In this document: positions 31,963-41,173 of the stretch, piece after piece
How the letters are laid out: the number at the start of each line of letters is the position of its first letter
Numbering within the stretch: position 1 is the stretch's first letter
DNA from: Burkholderia seminalis DSM 23518
Lineage (GTDB): Bacteria > Pseudomonadota > Gammaproteobacteria > Burkholderiales > Burkholderiaceae
Direction of reading: 5' to 3'
Length of the DNA: 64,000 nucleotides
Assembly: GCF_902832885.1 (NCBI RefSeq)
Contig: NZ_CADFDK010000001.1
Location: 1,116,001 to 1,180,000, forward strand
Made by a program: the position numbers and the translations under genes
The notes under the pieces: model-generated
Told to the model about the DNA's origin: nothing
The model's database searches: none
What the model saw: only the letters and a program-made list of their open reading frames with translations

Positions 31963-32825
31963 CGCGGGTGCCCGTCGGCGTCGAGCGCATCGACGAATAC
32001 GCTCATCGCGAGCAGGTCGGCCGCGCCGCCCGGGCTCAATCGGCGTGCGACGAACGCACGGTGCGCGGCGGCCGCGCGCAGCCGCCAGTCACGCGCCCGC
32101 ACGCCGCCGCGGGCGACGAACGCACGGGCGGTCGCCCGCGCGAAATCGAGGCCGTGCTGCCCGCCCCGGTGCAACAGATTCGTGTCGTCGAGCGCGGCGA
32201 TCAGCGCAAAGCACGCGTCGACGCGCGCGGCTTCCGGATCGCCGGGCAGGTCGCGCCGCGCGCGGCGCAGCGCGGGCAACCCGACCGCGTACACGGTCGG
32301 GAAGCCGTCAGCCGCTTCGCAACGCGCGCCGCCGACACCGTAGCGGCGGCTCGCCCGCTCGCCATGGCTGTCGGGCAAACGCGGGCCGCCGAGGATGTCG
32401 GCACCCCAGCGGCCGGAGACGAACGCGCCGAGCGTCGTCCCGTTGGGCACCGCGCCCGGCACCGCGCGCCGGCCCGCGGCCGCGCACAGCAGCCCGAGCC
32501 CGAAGATCGCGCCGCGATGCGTATTGACGCCGCCGGTCGCGGCGAGCATCGCGTGTTCGGCACGCAGGCCGATCTTGCGCAGCACGGCCATGTCCGCGTC
32601 GCGTGCGCCCGCGTCGGCGAGTGCCGCGAAGTACGGCCGCAGCACCGCGGCGCTGCGCGCGAACGTCGCGGCATCCATGTCGGTGTGACTGCCGGTGTCG
32701 ACATGGCTGACGAGACCCGGCTTCGGATAAGTCTCGATCTCGAGCACGAGGCTGCGCTCGGCCAGCGCGGCGATGCGCTCGGCATCCGACGGCGCCGCTA
32801 CGCGGCAGGCAGCCCATGCGCTCAT
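31959..32825 (-). CDS. mdcB: Triphosphoribosyl-dephospho-CoA synthase MdcB
   Basis: A 288-residue CitG/MdcB-family enzyme that makes the precursor of the phosphoribosyl-dephospho-CoA prosthetic group from ATP and dephospho-CoA. Typical segments are YPKPGLVSHVDTGSHTDMD, TGGVNTHRGAIF and DDTNLLHRGG. The start at 32825 overlaps the mdcG stop by four bases; the frame is open further upstream, but only inside mdcG. Confidence 0.94.
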   Translation of the reverse strand: MSAWAACRVAAPSDAERIAALAERSLVLEIETYPKPGLVSHVDTGSHTDMDAATFARSAAVLRPYFAALADAGARDADMAVLRKIGLRAEHAMLAATGGVNTHRGAIFGLGLLCAAAGRRAVPGAVPNGTTLGAFVSGRWGADILGGPRLPDSHGERASRRYGVGGARCEAADGFPTVYAVGLPALRRARRDLPGDPEAARVDACFALIAALDDTNLLHRGGQHGLDFARATARAFVARGGVRARDWRLRAAAAHRAFVARRLSPGGAADLLAMSVFVDALDADGHPR

Positions 32826-33490
32826 CGCGCGCCTCCGGCGAATGCGTCGGCCGCCATCAATTCGACGGCGACCGCGGTCTTGACCGCGACTTCGGGGCGC
32901 CGCGCATGCAGTTCGCGCCAGTTGACGCCCGCGCCGTCGGCGCGCAGCAGTTCGCCGTCGATGCGCATCGGCGCGTGCGCGTCGATCGCCGCGAGACCGT
33001 CGAGCAACGGCCGGAGCGACGCGGCATCCGGCAGCGGAAACACGATGTCGAGGTCGGACGACGGGCCCAGGTACGGCTCGCCCGTCAGTGCCTGCCACGC
33101 GAGGCTGCCGAACACGCGCCCCTGCACGCCGCTGCGCGCGCCGAGCGCGTCGAGCGCGCGCAGCGGTACGTGCCATGCGTCGGGCGCGGCGCCGCGCACG
33201 TCGGCCAGCGCGGGCAGCGGGCCGACCGTCGCGAGCTCGTCGGCGGCGACGTTCAGCGCGATACGCCGCTTGCCCGCCGCCGGCGGCAGCGGCATGCCGA
33301 GCGGCACGCGGCCGGCGCCGGCTTCATCCGGCGACGCGCGGCGCACGATCAGCGGCCAGCCGCGTCCGGCCCATGCGCGCACGAGCGGATCGCCCGCGAG
33401 CGCGCGGTCGCGCGCGAACGCCGCGTCCCACCCGGCCGCCGTCAGCGTGACGAGCGTGTGGCGGCGCAGCGGCAGCTCAGCGCGCGGCAC
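32822..33490 (-). CDS. mdcG: Phosphoribosyl-dephospho-CoA transferase MdcG
   Basis: A 222-residue nucleotidyltransferase-like protein with the metal-binding pair in PSSDLDIVF. MdcG attaches the CoA-derived prosthetic group to the Ser of MdcC. It starts with GTG at 33490 and overlaps the end of mdcE by 14 bp. No good ribosome site is visible, so translation is probably coupled to mdcE. Confidence 0.92.
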   Translation of the reverse strand: MPRAELPLRRHTLVTLTAAGWDAAFARDRALAGDPLVRAWAGRGWPLIVRRASPDEAGAGRVPLGMPLPPAAGKRRIALNVAADELATVGPLPALADVRGAAPDAWHVPLRALDALGARSGVQGRVFGSLAWQALTGEPYLGPSSDLDIVFPLPDAASLRPLLDGLAAIDAHAPMRIDGELLRADGAGVNWRELHARRPEVAVKTAVAVELMAADAFAGGAR

Positions 33491-34184
33491 GCGCGAGTGC
33501 CTCGACGCGCTGCGCGACGTCGGTCGCGACCGGCCGGCCGCGCGACGCGCGCCGGTCGATTCGGTCGGCCGGTTTGCCGAGCCATTCGCCGACCTGTGCG
33601 TCGAGCGCGCGGGCCGGGTCGAGCACGGCGTCGACGGCGCCCATCTTCACGAGATTGTCGAGTCCCGGCGCGAACACCGGCGTCGAACGCGACATCTCCT
33701 TCAGCACGTCGATCGGCAGCTTGGTCACGCGCGACATCGACGGCAGGTCCATCACCTCCGGCTCGGCGCCCGGCACCGCGAGCAGCGTGCGCGTCGCGAG
33801 CGCGGTCGCGATGAACGCGCCGGCGGCGGTGTGGCCGTACAGCACGCCGATCGTCCGGTGCCCGGAGAGATCGGCATGCATCAGGCACTTCGCGAGATGC
33901 GACAGCCCTTCGTTCAGGCCGAGCAGCTCGTCGCGCTTGCTCATCCGCTGGCTGTCGCTGTCGACGAGCACGACGATCGGCGTGTCGCCGCCGCGCGCGA
34001 CCGTGTCGAGCACCTGCGACGCGAGCGTCAGCGCTTCGTCGATGCCGAACGGCAAGCGGTCGGTGACGCCGATCACGTCGACCCGCGCGCCGGCCAGTTC
34101 CGCATGGCCGGTCAGCAGGCCGCCGTGACGCACGATCGAATGGCCCTTCGGAAACAGCGAATTCAGTACTTCATCGAGCGTCAT
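33477..34184 (-). CDS. mdcE: Malonate decarboxylase gamma subunit
   Basis: A 235-residue member of the carboxyltransferase family that pairs with MdcD to decarboxylate malonyl-S-ACP. It starts MTLDEVLNSLFP, contains GHSIVRHGGLLTGHA and LYGHTAAGAFIATALA, and keeps the crotonase-like oxyanion region. It overlaps mdcD by 14 bp. Confidence 0.94.
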   Translation of the reverse strand: MTLDEVLNSLFPKGHSIVRHGGLLTGHAELAGARVDVIGVTDRLPFGIDEALTLASQVLDTVARGGDTPIVVLVDSDSQRMSKRDELLGLNEGLSHLAKCLMHADLSGHRTIGVLYGHTAAGAFIATALATRTLLAVPGAEPEVMDLPSMSRVTKLPIDVLKEMSRSTPVFAPGLDNLVKMGAVDAVLDPARALDAQVGEWLGKPADRIDRRASRGRPVATDVAQRVEALARAAR

Positions 34185-35103
34185 GCTGCGGCTCCTGTAA
34201 CTGGTCGGCGAGCGTGGCGAATGCGTCGTCGGGCATGCCGGGAATCGCCTCGGGCTGATCGGCCCCGAGCATGCGCCACACGTCGAGCGCATCCCTGCAT
34301 GCGCCGAACCGGGCGACACGCGCTTCCAGGCGCGCCTGTTCCGCGCGCAGCATCGCCGCATCGAACCTCGGCGCGCGGCCGATCAGCTCGAGCGCCGCCG
34401 CGCGGAACGCGTCCGGCGTGTCGGCCACGTAACGGTCGGCGCCGCCGATCAGCCGCCGGTGCTTGCCGCCCATCGTGCGCCAGATCAGCGCGCGATCCTT
34501 CGAATCGAATTCCTCGACGCCGCGATTGGTCTCGATCACTTCGGGGCCCGACACGCTGATGCGCCCCTGCTCCGACACCGCGAGCGCCGAACAGCACGCG
34601 GCGAGCAACCCGCCGCCGCCGTAGCAGCCCGCGCGCCCGCCGATCAGCCCGATCACCGGCACGCCGGCCGCGCGCGCGTCGACGAGCGCACGCATGATCT
34701 CGGCGATCGCGAGCTCGCCCGCGTTCGCTTCCTGCAGCCGCACGCCGCCCGTATCGAACAGGATCAGCACCGGCTTGCCGATTTCGCGCGCGGCGCGCAG
34801 CAGCCCGGTGAGCTTCGCGCCGTGCACCTCGCCGAACGCGCCGCCCATGAAGCGGCCTTCCTGCGCGGCGACGAACACCGGCCGGCCATCGAGCCGCCCG
34901 TGGCCGACCACCATCCCGTCGTCGAACTGCTGCGGCAGGTCGAACAGCGGCAGGTGCGGGCTCGTCACGCGCTCGGCCGGCCCGAGGAATTCGTCGAAGC
35001 TGCCCGTGTCGAGCAGTCCGTCGATGCGCTGCCGCGCCGACGCCTCGTACCAGCTCGCGCCGTTCGCGACGAACGCCGGTGCGTCGTGGATCAAGTCGCT
35101 CAT
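34171..35103 (-). CDS. mdcD: Malonate decarboxylase beta subunit
   Basis: A 310-residue carboxyltransferase-like subunit with the segments SWYEASARQRIDGL, GRFMGGAFGEVHGAKL, LFDTGGVRLQEANAGE and GCYGGGGLLAA. The start at 35103 overlaps the mdcC stop by four bases (ATGA). With MdcE it forms the decarboxylase that releases CO2 and regenerates acetyl-ACP without biotin. Confidence 0.95.
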   Translation of the reverse strand: MSDLIHDAPAFVANGASWYEASARQRIDGLLDTGSFDEFLGPAERVTSPHLPLFDLPQQFDDGMVVGHGRLDGRPVFVAAQEGRFMGGAFGEVHGAKLTGLLRAAREIGKPVLILFDTGGVRLQEANAGELAIAEIMRALVDARAAGVPVIGLIGGRAGCYGGGGLLAACCSALAVSEQGRISVSGPEVIETNRGVEEFDSKDRALIWRTMGGKHRRLIGGADRYVADTPDAFRAAALELIGRAPRFDAAMLRAEQARLEARVARFGACRDALDVWRMLGADQPEAIPGMPDDAFATLADQLQEPQHDAR

Positions 35104-35417
35104 CGTGCGCCCCCCTCGATCGCGCGCACGGCCTGCGCGAGCCGCAGCGACACCATGTCGGGCCGCGCGCCGCCGTCGTTGATCGACAGCTTCAGGCCGC
35201 CCGGCGCGCGCCGTTCGACGAAATCCGACACGACGGCCTGCCATACCGCACCGAAACCGACCGCCGCGGTGCGGATGTCGATCTCGCATTCGTTGCCCGG
35301 CAGCACGCGCTCGACGAGCACCTCGAGATTGCCGGACGCGACCACGCCGACGAGCGCCGCGGCCTGCTCTCCCTTCGCGCGTTCGCGCGCGGTGAAGCGA
35401 TAGTTCAACTGTTCCAT
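35100..35417 (-). CDS. mdcC: Malonate decarboxylase acyl-carrier protein (delta subunit)
   Basis: A 105-residue acyl carrier with Ser28 in the VASGNLEVLVE segment, the expected attachment site for the phosphoribosyl-dephospho-CoA arm. GAGGAAGAGG precedes the ATG at 35417. It lies 10 bp after mdcA. Confidence 0.93.
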   Translation of the reverse strand: MEQLNYRFTARERAKGEQAAALVGVVASGNLEVLVERVLPGNECEIDIRTAAVGFGAVWQAVVSDFVERRAPGGLKLSINDGGARPDMVSLRLAQAVRAIEGGAR

Positions 35418-35427
35418 GCCCTCTTCC

Positions 35428-37074
35428 TCACCAGTTGCGGAACCGCGCCGGCGGCGCATAGAGCCCGCCCGACCAGTGCACGAGATCCTTGATCGAACGC
35501 GCGGCGAGCCAGCGACGGTCGGCGTCGAGCGGATCGATGCCGAGATCCTCCGGGCGGCGGATCACGCCGCGTTCGCGCAGCCGCTCGACCATCTTCCGGT
35601 CGCGGCCGCGGCCGATCTCCGTATAACCGGCGACGCCGCGGATCGCGTGCTCGCGTTCGTCCTTGTCGCGACACATCAGCAGGTTCGCGATCCCTTCCTC
35701 GGTGACGATGTGCGTGACGTCGTCGCCGTAGACCATGATCGGCGCGAGGTCGAGCTGCAGCTTGTCGGCGAGCTTCAGCGCGTCGAGCTTCTCGACGAAC
35801 ATCGGCACGTTCTTGTCGCCGAACGTCTCGCCGATCTGCACGACGAGCTTGCGGCCGCGCCTGAGCGCCGCCGGCGTGTCGGGGTCGGCTTCCGCGCCGG
35901 CCTTCAGCCACGGCGCGCTCGGATGGCGCCGGCCGCGCGCGTCGCTGCCCATGTTCGGCGCGCCGCCGAAGCCGGCGATGCGCTCGGCCGTGACCGTCGA
36001 CGAATGGCCGGACAGGTCGATCTGCAGCGTCGAGCCGATGAACATGTCGCACGCGTAGAGGCCGGCCGTCTGGCAGAACGCGCGATTCGAGCGCAGCGAC
36101 CCGTCGGGGCCCGTGAACCACACGTCGGACCGTTCGCGGATGTAGTCGTCCATCCCGACTTCGGAGCCGAAGCAGTGCACCTGCTCGACCCAGCCCGACT
36201 CGATCGCGGGAATCAGCGTCGGATGCGGATTGAGCGCCCAGTGCGTGCAGACCTTGCCCTTCAGCCCGAGCTTCTCGCCGTAGGTCGGCAGCAGCAGCTC
36301 GATCGCGGCCGTGTTGAAGCCGATCCCGTGGTTCAGGCGCTTGATGCCGTACGGCTCGTAGATGCCCTTGATCGCGAGCATCGCGGTGAGGATCTGCGTT
36401 TCGGTGATCGCGGCCGGATCGCGGGTGAACAGCGGCTCGACGTAGAACGGCCGGCCGGCCTCGACGACGAAATGCACGCGGTCGCCCGGGATGTCGACGC
36501 GCGGCACCTTGTCGACGATGCGGTCGACCTGCGCGATCACGATGCCGTCCTTGAATGCCGTGGCCTCGACGACGGTCGGCGTGTCCTCGGTGTTCGGGCC
36601 CGTGTACAGGTTGCCGTCACGGTCGGCGCTGACCGCCGCGATCAGCGCGACCTGCGGCGTCAGATCGATGAAGTAGCGCGCGAACAGCTCGAGATAGGTA
36701 TGCACCGCGCCGAGCGCGATCTTGCCGCCGAACAGCAGCTTCGCGATGCGCTGCGACTGCGGGCCCGAGTACGCGAAATCGAGGCGCTTCGCGATGCCGC
36801 GCTCGAACACGTCGAGATGCTCGGGCAGCACGACGCCCGACTGCACCATGTGCAGGTCGTGGATCTTCGCGCTGTCGACGTCGGCGAGCGCCGTCGCGAG
36901 CAGGTCGGCCTGCTTCTGGTTGTCGCCTTCGAGGCACACGCGGTCGCCGGGCCGCAGCACCGCTTCGAGCAACGCGACGGTGTCGCGCGCATCGACCCGC
37001 TTGCCCTGCGCGTAAGCCGCGCCGGCCGCGAGCCGTGCATCGCGCGCTTGCCGCGCGTGATTCCATCCCGTCAT
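35428..37074 (-). CDS. mdcA: Malonate decarboxylase alpha subunit (acetyl-ACP:malonate ACP-transferase)
   Basis: A 548-residue CoA-transferase-like protein. It has GDRVCLEGDNQKQADLLA near the N-terminus, GIGFNTAAIELLLPTYGE in the middle and NLLMCRDKDEREHAIRG near the end. It swaps acetyl for malonyl on the acyl carrier. It is the first decarboxylase gene, with GGGAG eight bases before the ATG, and lies 134 bp after madM. Confidence 0.96.
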   Translation of the reverse strand: MTGWNHARQARDARLAAGAAYAQGKRVDARDTVALLEAVLRPGDRVCLEGDNQKQADLLATALADVDSAKIHDLHMVQSGVVLPEHLDVFERGIAKRLDFAYSGPQSQRIAKLLFGGKIALGAVHTYLELFARYFIDLTPQVALIAAVSADRDGNLYTGPNTEDTPTVVEATAFKDGIVIAQVDRIVDKVPRVDIPGDRVHFVVEAGRPFYVEPLFTRDPAAITETQILTAMLAIKGIYEPYGIKRLNHGIGFNTAAIELLLPTYGEKLGLKGKVCTHWALNPHPTLIPAIESGWVEQVHCFGSEVGMDDYIRERSDVWFTGPDGSLRSNRAFCQTAGLYACDMFIGSTLQIDLSGHSSTVTAERIAGFGGAPNMGSDARGRRHPSAPWLKAGAEADPDTPAALRRGRKLVVQIGETFGDKNVPMFVEKLDALKLADKLQLDLAPIMVYGDDVTHIVTEEGIANLLMCRDKDEREHAIRGVAGYTEIGRGRDRKMVERLRERGVIRRPEDLGIDPLDADRRWLAARSIKDLVHWSGGLYAPPARFRNW

Positions 37075-37208
37075 GAACAGTTCTCCCGCTTCGATGGTTC
37101 AGCGGCATTCTAAGCCGGGCGCCGCCGCCGATTGATGATGTTGACGAATGCGACTCAGAGGACGCCGCGATGGATGCGGCCCACGCGCGCGGGCCGCACC
37201 GCGGGGCG

Positions 37209-37976
37209 CTATGCGCCGACCAGCGCGCGGGTCGTGAAGTAGAGCACCGAGGGCCCGAGCAGGCAGCCGACGCCCGTATGGAACGTCGCGACCAGCGCGC
37301 CGTATGGGACCAGCCGGCGGTCGGTCGCGGCGAGCCCCGCGCTCACGCCGCTGACGGTGCCCGCGAGGCCGCCGAAGATCATCGCGGAGCGTGGCGTCTT
37401 CAGGCCCATGAAGCCGGCGGCGACCGGCGTGCCGACCATCACGATGATCGCCTTCACGAGCCCGGTGGCGATGCTCAGCGCGATCACGTCGGAACTCGCG
37501 CCGATCGCCGCGCCGGTGACGGGCCCGACGATGTAGGTGACGGCGCCCGCGCCGATCGTCGTCATGCTGACCGCGTCGGTGTAGCCGAACGCGCGCGCGA
37601 TGCATGCGCCGACGATGAACGGCAGCACGGTGCCGAGCAGCAGCGACACGACGCCGACGAGCCCGGCCTTGCGCGCCTCGGTCGGCTGCACTTCGAACGC
37701 GGTCGCGACGATCGCGAAATCGCGCAGCATCGCGCCGCCCATCAGGCCGACACCCGCGAACAGCGGCACGTCGGCGATTCCCTTTTCGCCGCCGGTGAAC
37801 GCGCCGCCGACGTACGCGAGCGCGAGACCGATCACGATCGCGATCGCGGAGCCGTGCACGCGGCCGAACGTCAGCTTGCGCGACGCGATCGACGACAGCC
37901 ACATGATCAGGCCGACCAGCGCGAACGACGCGACGAGCCCGTTGTGGGCGACGGTTTTTTCGAGCATCTGCAGCAT
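37209..37976 (-). CDS. madM: Malonate transporter subunit MadM
   Basis: A 255-residue protein with about 8-9 hydrophobic segments, the same length as MadM of Malonomonas rubra. With MadL it forms a sodium-dependent malonate importer. The start MLQMLEKTVAHNG at 37976 has GGAGG a few bases upstream; an open extension upstream into madL is in another frame and is rejected. It starts 12 bp after madL. Confidence 0.93.
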   Translation of the reverse strand: MLQMLEKTVAHNGLVASFALVGLIMWLSSIASRKLTFGRVHGSAIAIVIGLALAYVGGAFTGGEKGIADVPLFAGVGLMGGAMLRDFAIVATAFEVQPTEARKAGLVGVVSLLLGTVLPFIVGACIARAFGYTDAVSMTTIGAGAVTYIVGPVTGAAIGASSDVIALSIATGLVKAIIVMVGTPVAAGFMGLKTPRSAMIFGGLAGTVSGVSAGLAATDRRLVPYGALVATFHTGVGCLLGPSVLYFTTRALVGA

Positions 37977-37987
37977 GGCGGCCTCCG

Positions 37988-38383
37988 TTACTGTTCTTCG
38001 AATTGCGGCACGCCCGCGAAGGCCGTGTCGTCGCGCCCGGTGCGCACCAGTACCGCGATGCAGCATGCGCAGATCGCGACCGCGCCGACGGCGGCCAGCA
38101 GCGCGACGGGACCGCCCTTCAGCGCGGCGACGACGTTCTGGTTCGCGGCCATCGCGACGACGACCGGAATGTACATCGCGCCCCAGAAACCGACGCCGGC
38201 CTCGGTCTCCTTCGGCAGCCAGCCGCGCCGGTGCAGCCACAGGCGCAGGCAGATCAGCAGCAGCATCGCGATGCCGACGCCGCCGACATTGGTCTTCACG
38301 CCGATCGCGCTGCCGAGCAGGTCGCCGAGAAACAGTCCGGCCAGATGGCAAAACGCCAGCAGCGCGGTTCCGTAGATGATCAT
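37988..38383 (-). CDS. madL: Malonate transporter subunit MadL
   Basis: A 131-residue membrane protein with four hydrophobic segments and the conserved LFLGDLLGSAIGVKTNVGGVG and MYIPVVVAMAANQNVV. It is the first gene of the malonate operon; GGAG lies seven bases before the ATG. It diverges from the LysR gene across about 325 bp. Confidence 0.93.
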   Translation of the reverse strand: MIIYGTALLAFCHLAGLFLGDLLGSAIGVKTNVGGVGIAMLLLICLRLWLHRRGWLPKETEAGVGFWGAMYIPVVVAMAANQNVVAALKGGPVALLAAVGAVAICACCIAVLVRTGRDDTAFAGVPQFEEQ

Positions 38384-38708
38384 GAGTCGTCTCCAGTCTC
38401 TTCGTGACGGGCGCCGGACGCACGCGGGAGCCGGCCCCGCACGGCGATCCCGTGCACGGACTTGTCTCCTGCGGCGGTGCGCCGCGGCCCGGCGGCCCGT
38501 CTGGCGGGCCTGTTCTCGGGCGGTCGATGGGATGATGCGGTTTCGGGCCGAACGCCGGATGCCTTAGACTGATCGAGGCAGCCGCCGGCACGACGTGGGC
38601 TACGCGCCGGTGCCCCCGTTGCGGGCCGCACTGGCGCGTGATCCGATACTAGCGCCGCCGATTCCCGCCATTTATGAAGTTGTCGAAACCGATTCAGTGG
38701 ATTTAGCA
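38384..38708. other. Divergent control region between madL and the LysR gene
   Basis: These 325 bases contain no gene. The half next to the LysR gene (38640-38708) is notably richer in A+T than its surroundings and is the likely operator/promoter zone. I see no exact palindrome. Confidence 0.45.
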
Positions 38709-39557
38709 ATGCGTCCGTTACCGCCCGAGCTGCTGCGCAGCTTCGTCGCCGTCGCCCAATCCGGCAGCTTCACCGCCGCGTCCGAGCGCGTGAGCCTGTC
38801 GCAGTCGACCGTCAGCCAGCACATCCGCCGCCTCGAGGAGCTGCTCGACCGGCCGCTGTTCGAACGCGACACGCGCAACGTGCACCTGTCGCAGCACGGC
38901 GACGCGCTGTTCCGCTACGCGGTGCGCATCCTCGAGCTGATGGACGAAGCCGTCACGTCGGTGTGCGGGCCGCCGCTGTCGGGCAAGGTGCGGCTCGCGA
39001 TGTCGGAGGATTTCGCGTCCGCCCACCTGACGGCCGCGCTCGCGAGCTTCGTGCAGCGCAATCCGGACGTCGAGCTCGCGATCTCGACCGGGCTGTCGGG
39101 CGACCTGTTCGATGCGCTCGACGAGGGCCGGCACGACCTGGTGTTCGCGAAGCGTATCGCGGGCAGCCGGCGCGGCCGCGTGATCCGCAGCGAACCGCTG
39201 TACTGGTGCACCGGCCCCGAATCGCGGCTCACCGGCCACGAGGTCGTGCTGCCGCTCGCGATGCATCCGGAGCCGAGCGTGTCGCGCCGCCGCGTGCTCG
39301 AATCGCTCGAGGCCATCGGGCGGCCGTACCGGATCGCGGTGGTCAGCAGCAGCGTCGCGGTATTGCGCGCGGCCGCGAGCGCGGGGCTCGGCGTCAGCGC
39401 GTTCGCCGGCTACGTGATCCCGGCCGGACTCGCCCGGCTCGACGCGGGGCTGCCCGAACTCGGCGAACTCGAATACGTGATCGACCGGCCGGCAGCAGCG
39501 TCGCGCTCGACGCTCGCGCTCGAAGCCACGCTGATCGCGGCGGCGGCCGGGTTGTAA
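38709..39557 (+). CDS. mdcR: LysR-family regulator of malonate genes (MdcR-like)
   Basis: A 282-residue LysR protein: the helix-turn-helix is at about 3-62 (ELLRSFVAVAQSGSFTAAS and SQSTVSQHIRRLE), followed by a periplasmic-binding-like effector domain. It is divergent from madL-madM-mdc, the usual position of the malonate-responsive activator. The functional name rests on context. ATG 38709 (MRPLPPELLRSF) fits the family; the upstream open frame lacks any domain. Confidence 0.85.
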   Translation: MRPLPPELLRSFVAVAQSGSFTAASERVSLSQSTVSQHIRRLEELLDRPLFERDTRNVHLSQHGDALFRYAVRILELMDEAVTSVCGPPLSGKVRLAMSEDFASAHLTAALASFVQRNPDVELAISTGLSGDLFDALDEGRHDLVFAKRIAGSRRGRVIRSEPLYWCTGPESRLTGHEVVLPLAMHPEPSVSRRRVLESLEAIGRPYRIAVVSSSVAVLRAAASAGLGVSAFAGYVIPAGLARLDAGLPELGELEYVIDRPAAASRSTLALEATLIAAAAGL

Positions 39558-39722
39558 CCGCACCGGGCGCACCGGGCGCATGCACGGCCGCGCCCGCACC
39601 TGACAGCTTTGCCCGGAACGCGTCATCGTCCGCGCAGCACCCGCTCGCGACAATGGGACCCATCGGCAGGCACGGCGATCGCCGCGCGCATCCGGTACCC
39701 CGTCCCTTGATCGGAGCCCACC

Positions 39723-40001
39723 ATGAACGTCTTGCGATTCGCCGTCGCGACCGCCGCAGCCGCGCTGCTGTCCCCCGCCTTTGCGCAAACCGACGCGTCG
39801 GCGCCTGCCCAGGGCCTGACACGCGCGGAAGTCATCGACCAGCTCAAGCAGGCCTATCTCGACGGCGAACTGCCGACGAACGACGGCAACTACCCGCCGG
39901 ATGCCGCGACGCGGGCACGCAACCGCGAACTCGTGCAGGCCGCGAGCCCTGCCTGGCTCGCGCATGCGCCGCCCGCACCGCAGGCCGCGTCGCAGCAATA
40001 A
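39723..40001 (+). CDS. DUF4148 family exported protein
   Basis: A 92-residue protein with a signal peptide at 1-21 (ends PAFAQ) and the DUF4148 core (LTRAEVIDQLKQAYLDGELP and NDGNYPP). Such small periplasmic proteins are abundant in Burkholderia; function is unknown. GGAGCCCACC precedes the ATG. It is convergent with the dehydrogenase gene, with 9 bp between stops. Confidence 0.88.
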   Translation: MNVLRFAVATAAAALLSPAFAQTDASAPAQGLTRAEVIDQLKQAYLDGELPTNDGNYPPDAATRARNRELVQAASPAWLAHAPPAPQAASQQ

Positions 40002-40010
40002 GCCGCGCGC

Positions 40011-40928
40011 TCAGGGCAGGAAGCTGCGGCGCCGCGCATCGATCAGCTCGACGAGCAAACGGTCGCGCTCGGCCGCCAGCGCCTGCATCGAACGCTCGCC
40101 CTGGATCGCGCGCAGTTCTTCGTTCAGTTGGCGATCGACCTCCGGATCGAACGAGGGCGTGCCGAGGTCGTCCCACCAGCTCGCGATCGGCCCCGACAGG
40201 TGTTCGAGGAAGTGCGCGATCCCGCCCGCGCCGCCGCCGAGGTGATAGGTCAGGCACTGCCCCATCAGCCCCCAGCGCAAGCCGGGCCCCCACGCGACGG
40301 CCTTGTCCGCATCGGCGACACTCACGACGCCTTCGCCGACGAGGTGATACACCTCGCGGAACAGCGCGGCCGCGAGCCGGTTCGCGACGTGGCCGGTCAT
40401 CTCCTTGTTGAGGACGATCGTCTGCTTGCCGAGCGCGTCGTAGAAATCCTTCACGCGCGCGATCACGTCCTGGCCGGTCGCATCGCCGCCGACCAGCTCG
40501 ACGAGCGGAATCAGGTGCGGCGGATTGAACGGATGCGCGATCAGGCAACGCTCCGGATGCTTCGCGCACGCGGTCTGGATGTCGGACATCTTCAGGCCCG
40601 ACGAGCTCGATGCGATCGGTACGTGCGCGGGCAGCACGTCGTCCATCTGGCGGTACAGCGCACGCTTCAGGTCGAGCCGCTCCGGGCCGTTCTCCTGCAC
40701 GAAGTCGACGCCGTCGAGCGCGCGCACCAGATCGGCGTCGAACGATAACCGCGAGGAAAGTTCGGCGGCACGCTCGCCGAGAAACGCGGCCAGCGCGTCG
40801 CGCAGCCGCGCGTCGGCTTGCGGCGCCGGATCGGTCGCGACGACGTCGAAACCCTGCGTCAGATAGAAAGCCGCCCAGCTCGCGCCGATCACGCCGGCGC
40901 CGACGATCGCGATACGTCGAATGTCCAT
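40011..40928 (-). CDS. 3-hydroxyacyl-CoA dehydrogenase family protein
   Basis: A 305-residue NAD-dependent enzyme. The Rossmann motif is IVGAGVIGASWA (residues 7-18). The catalytic His is in IAHPFNPPHLIPLVE, and the helical C-terminal domain contains GLRWGLMGQCLTYHLGGG. That C-terminal pattern is shared with L-carnitine dehydrogenases and lambda-crystallin-like enzymes, so the substrate could be carnitine, a beta-hydroxy acid or a hydroxyacyl-CoA. No partner genes lie next to it. Confidence 0.87.
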   Translation of the reverse strand: MDIRRIAIVGAGVIGASWAAFYLTQGFDVVATDPAPQADARLRDALAAFLGERAAELSSRLSFDADLVRALDGVDFVQENGPERLDLKRALYRQMDDVLPAHVPIASSSSGLKMSDIQTACAKHPERCLIAHPFNPPHLIPLVELVGGDATGQDVIARVKDFYDALGKQTIVLNKEMTGHVANRLAAALFREVYHLVGEGVVSVADADKAVAWGPGLRWGLMGQCLTYHLGGGAGGIAHFLEHLSGPIASWWDDLGTPSFDPEVDRQLNEELRAIQGERSMQALAAERDRLLVELIDARRRSFLP

Positions 40929-41019
40929 GGTTGTCCCGTGTGGTTGTTCTGCGGATAGCTCGCGGCGATTGTCGCATCGAATCCCGTGCGCATGCGTTGA
41001 CGCGGATTGCGGATTCCCT

Positions 41020-41047
41020 CTTGAAATGCGCGATGGCGGCCACTAAT
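41020..41047 (+). promoter_or_regulatory. Possible heat-shock (sigma32) promoter for the hsp20 pair
   Basis: CTTGAAA (41020-41026) is an exact sigma32 -35 element. The -10 region 13 bases later, CCACTAAT, matches the CCCCATNT consensus only partly. It precedes the first hsp20 start by about 125 bp. Confidence 0.45.
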
Positions 41048-41141
41048 TACCCGTCGTCGGGCAGTGCCTCATCCGTTGCACTGCCTCCGTTTCGATCCAG
41101 TGGAGCCCCCGTCGCGCCCGCCGCAGGCGTCGCGCCGTCAC

Positions 41142-41169
41142 GTCTCCCGTGTTCCCTGTTCAGGAGGAC
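41142..41169 (+). promoter_or_regulatory. Possible Shine-Dalgarno-masking stem before hsp20
   Basis: GTCTCC (41142-41147) can pair with GGAGGAC (41163-41169), leaving one bulged G, and would cover the GGAGG ribosome site before the ATG at 41174. This resembles ROSE-type thermometers in logic; it is a short stem and remains a prediction. Confidence 0.35.
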
Positions 41170-41173
41170 CCAC

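Noticed and set aside
37075-37208. Terminator between madM and mdcA
   Set aside because: GC-rich short repeats are present but no paired stem with a T-run; the two genes may still share a transcript.
38384-38591. Extension of madM or the LysR gene into the divergent gap
   Set aside because: The added residues lack any domain and cross the neighbouring gene or promoter.
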